Source: CANNBR01 sp964592275
Lineage (GTDB): Bacteria > Babelota > Babeliae > Babelales > CAIQNR01
Assembly (NCBI GenBank): GCA_964592275.1
Contig: CAZQDJ010000026.1
Span: 1 to 14,858, forward strand
Direction: 5' to 3'
Length of the DNA: 14,858 bases
This document shows positions 13,698 through 14,858 of the stretch, piece by piece. The notes under the pieces were generated by a model, which worked only from the letters and a program-made list of their open reading frames with translations, was not told the origin of the DNA and made no database searches. Position 1 is the first letter of the stretch, and every line of letters starts with the position of its first letter. A program made the translations under genes and the position numbers.

Positions 13698-14636
13698 ATG
13701 AGCAGTACAAATCTTATTCTATCAGGTAGCACCCATATTTTTACCATACCTCTTGAAAAAGCAGGCATGCGCCTTGATGTTTTTTTGGTGGAACAGTTTC
13801 CCGGTTATTCTCGAAGTTTTTTTACACGGGTCATCGAAGATAAGCTAGTAACTATAGGAACCACCATTGCTCAAAAGGCAGGAGTGTTACTTAAAGTAGG
13901 GGATTGCATTCAGGTAATCTTTCCTTGTCCGGAAGAAAAAAACTCTCACAATGTTGCTGCGCTTCAAGATTCAGGGATTAAAATTATCTACCAAGAAGCA
14001 GATTTTGCGATTATTTATAAACCAGCCGGTATTACCGTACATCCTGCATCAGATAAAAGCACTGAGCCAACCCTTGTTGATTGGCTTGTCACGACTTTTA
14101 CCGCTGTTAAAGCTATCGGCTACAAAGATCGTCCGGGCATTGTGCATCGTCTTGATAAAAATACTTCTGGGCTTATGGTCATTCCTCTGACAAGCCCTGC
14201 CTTTTCTACCTTTAGTGCGCTTTTTAAAGATCGTCATATGCATAAAACTTATCTTGCTGTTGTTAAAGGGCATCCAGAAAAAGAAGGGGTTATCGATTAT
14301 GCTCTTGCTCGCCACAGGACGGTACGCAATAAAATGGCCCATCATACTGAAGGTAGAGCTGCACACACTGCATTTACTACTCTTTCTTATTTTGCTGAAA
14401 GTGCGTTGGTAGAAGCTCGACCTACAACGGGTAGAACTCATCAAATCCGCGTTCATTTTGCTAACCTCGGCCATCCACTTTTAGGTGATCCATTGTATGG
14501 AAGTAACTCCCCATTTATTGCTCGACATGCTTTGCATGCATCAAAATTAAGTTTTACCTTTGCAGGTAAGGCCTATGAGTTCGAGTCTCCACTACCTAAA
14601 GATATGGAGCGACTTCTCATCTTGGTAGCAAAATAA
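13698..14636 (+). CDS. rluD: Ribosomal large-subunit pseudouridine synthase, RluA/RluD family
   Basis: Converts specific uridines in 23S rRNA to pseudouridine. At 312 residues it is of normal length. An S4 RNA-binding domain occupies about residues 22-80 (MRLDVFL through KVGDCIQVIF). The catalytic domain follows with KPAGITVHP, the active-site D153 in HRLDKNTSG, KTYLAVVKG, and the family signature GRTHQIRVHFANLGHPLLGD. The S4 domain and length favour RluD (23S 1911/1915/1917) over RluA; RluC cannot be excluded from sequence alone. An AAAAGGTG site lies before the ATG. It is transcribed divergently from mgtE; no clear promoter pair is visible in the 153-base gap. Confidence 0.93.
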   Translation: MSSTNLILSGSTHIFTIPLEKAGMRLDVFLVEQFPGYSRSFFTRVIEDKLVTIGTTIAQKAGVLLKVGDCIQVIFPCPEEKNSHNVAALQDSGIKIIYQEADFAIIYKPAGITVHPASDKSTEPTLVDWLVTTFTAVKAIGYKDRPGIVHRLDKNTSGLMVIPLTSPAFSTFSALFKDRHMHKTYLAVVKGHPEKEGVIDYALARHRTVRNKMAHHTEGRAAHTAFTTLSYFAESALVEARPTTGRTHQIRVHFANLGHPLLGDPLYGSNSPFIARHALHASKLSFTFAGKAYEFESPLPKDMERLLILVAK

Positions 14637-14818
14637 GCTTGTAAGCTTAAAATTTCATCCTCTTGTCACGCCATCAAAATCCTCTGTTTTCATTAAAAAT
14701 TAAGCTCTGGATTTGTTTAGTATGGTAAAATTATTGCAGTTTGTAATTTTAAATTGATAGCATGAAAATAAGTTTAATCTTATAAAAACGTGAAGACTAC
14801 TATGAAAAGTAATTCACA

Positions 14819-14836
14819 GGTGGCTTAAAAGCCACC
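14819..14836. other. Hairpin near the right edge
   Basis: GGTGGCTT (14819-14826) and AAGCCACC (14829-14836) form a perfect 8-bp stem with a two-base loop. There is no T-run on either strand, so it is not a standard terminator. It could belong to a leader of a plus-strand gene beyond the window, or to the end of a minus-strand gene entering from the right. The rest of 14637-14858 is AT-rich and shows no complete gene. Confidence 0.4.
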
Positions 14837-14858
14837 GCTTTACCCTTCCTATCCGAAA

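Noticed and set aside
14049..14474. 141-codon open frame on the minus strand
   Set aside because: It lies wholly opposite the conserved pseudouridine synthase domain and its product resembles nothing.

Overview
The window looks like a low-GC, Gram-negative, probably host-dependent bacterium using the standard bacterial code (TGA serves as a stop). The outer-membrane lipid-transport pair mlaE-mlaF, many small genes with Sec signal peptides, and a eukaryote-style C2H2 zinc-finger protein beside core bacterial genes would fit an intracellular lineage such as Dependentiae (TM6). That placement is an inference from gene content, not a database match.

Layout. Positions 1-755 (+) hold the 3' part of a four-finger C2H2 protein with a Gln-rich tail. 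It converges on atpD-atpC (2471-778, -), an isolated F1 pair with a short epsilon subunit. Then come a small secreted Thr/Val/Glu-rich protein (2879-2616, -) and lon (5443-3095, -). From a divergent promoter region beside lon runs a probable five-gene operon (5617-8948, +): an ABC ATPase without an adjacent permease, a divergent triosephosphate isomerase, secG, mlaE and mlaF. It ends in a terminator that also serves the opposite strand.

Positions 9012-11337 (-) carry four consecutive small genes for exported proteins. Three seem to share a two-helix hydrophobic module and two share a PELES motif; two of the four are followed by their own strong terminator and one more by the shared terminator. 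Next is a decayed stretch (11338-11942) with an outer-membrane-protein-like C-terminal remnant and the last part of an AAA-type ATPase. It abuts the 3' end of tRNA-Glu, preceded in transcription by tRNA-Lys and mgtE (13544-12159, -). The window closes with an RluA/RluD-family pseudouridine synthase gene (13698-14636, +) and 222 bases with no convincing complete gene.

The most unusual item is the tandem C2H2 array with a Kruppel-type linker, followed by the divergent TpiA phosphate loops and the secreted-protein cluster. Nothing here forms a recognisable new multi-gene defence or metabolic system.
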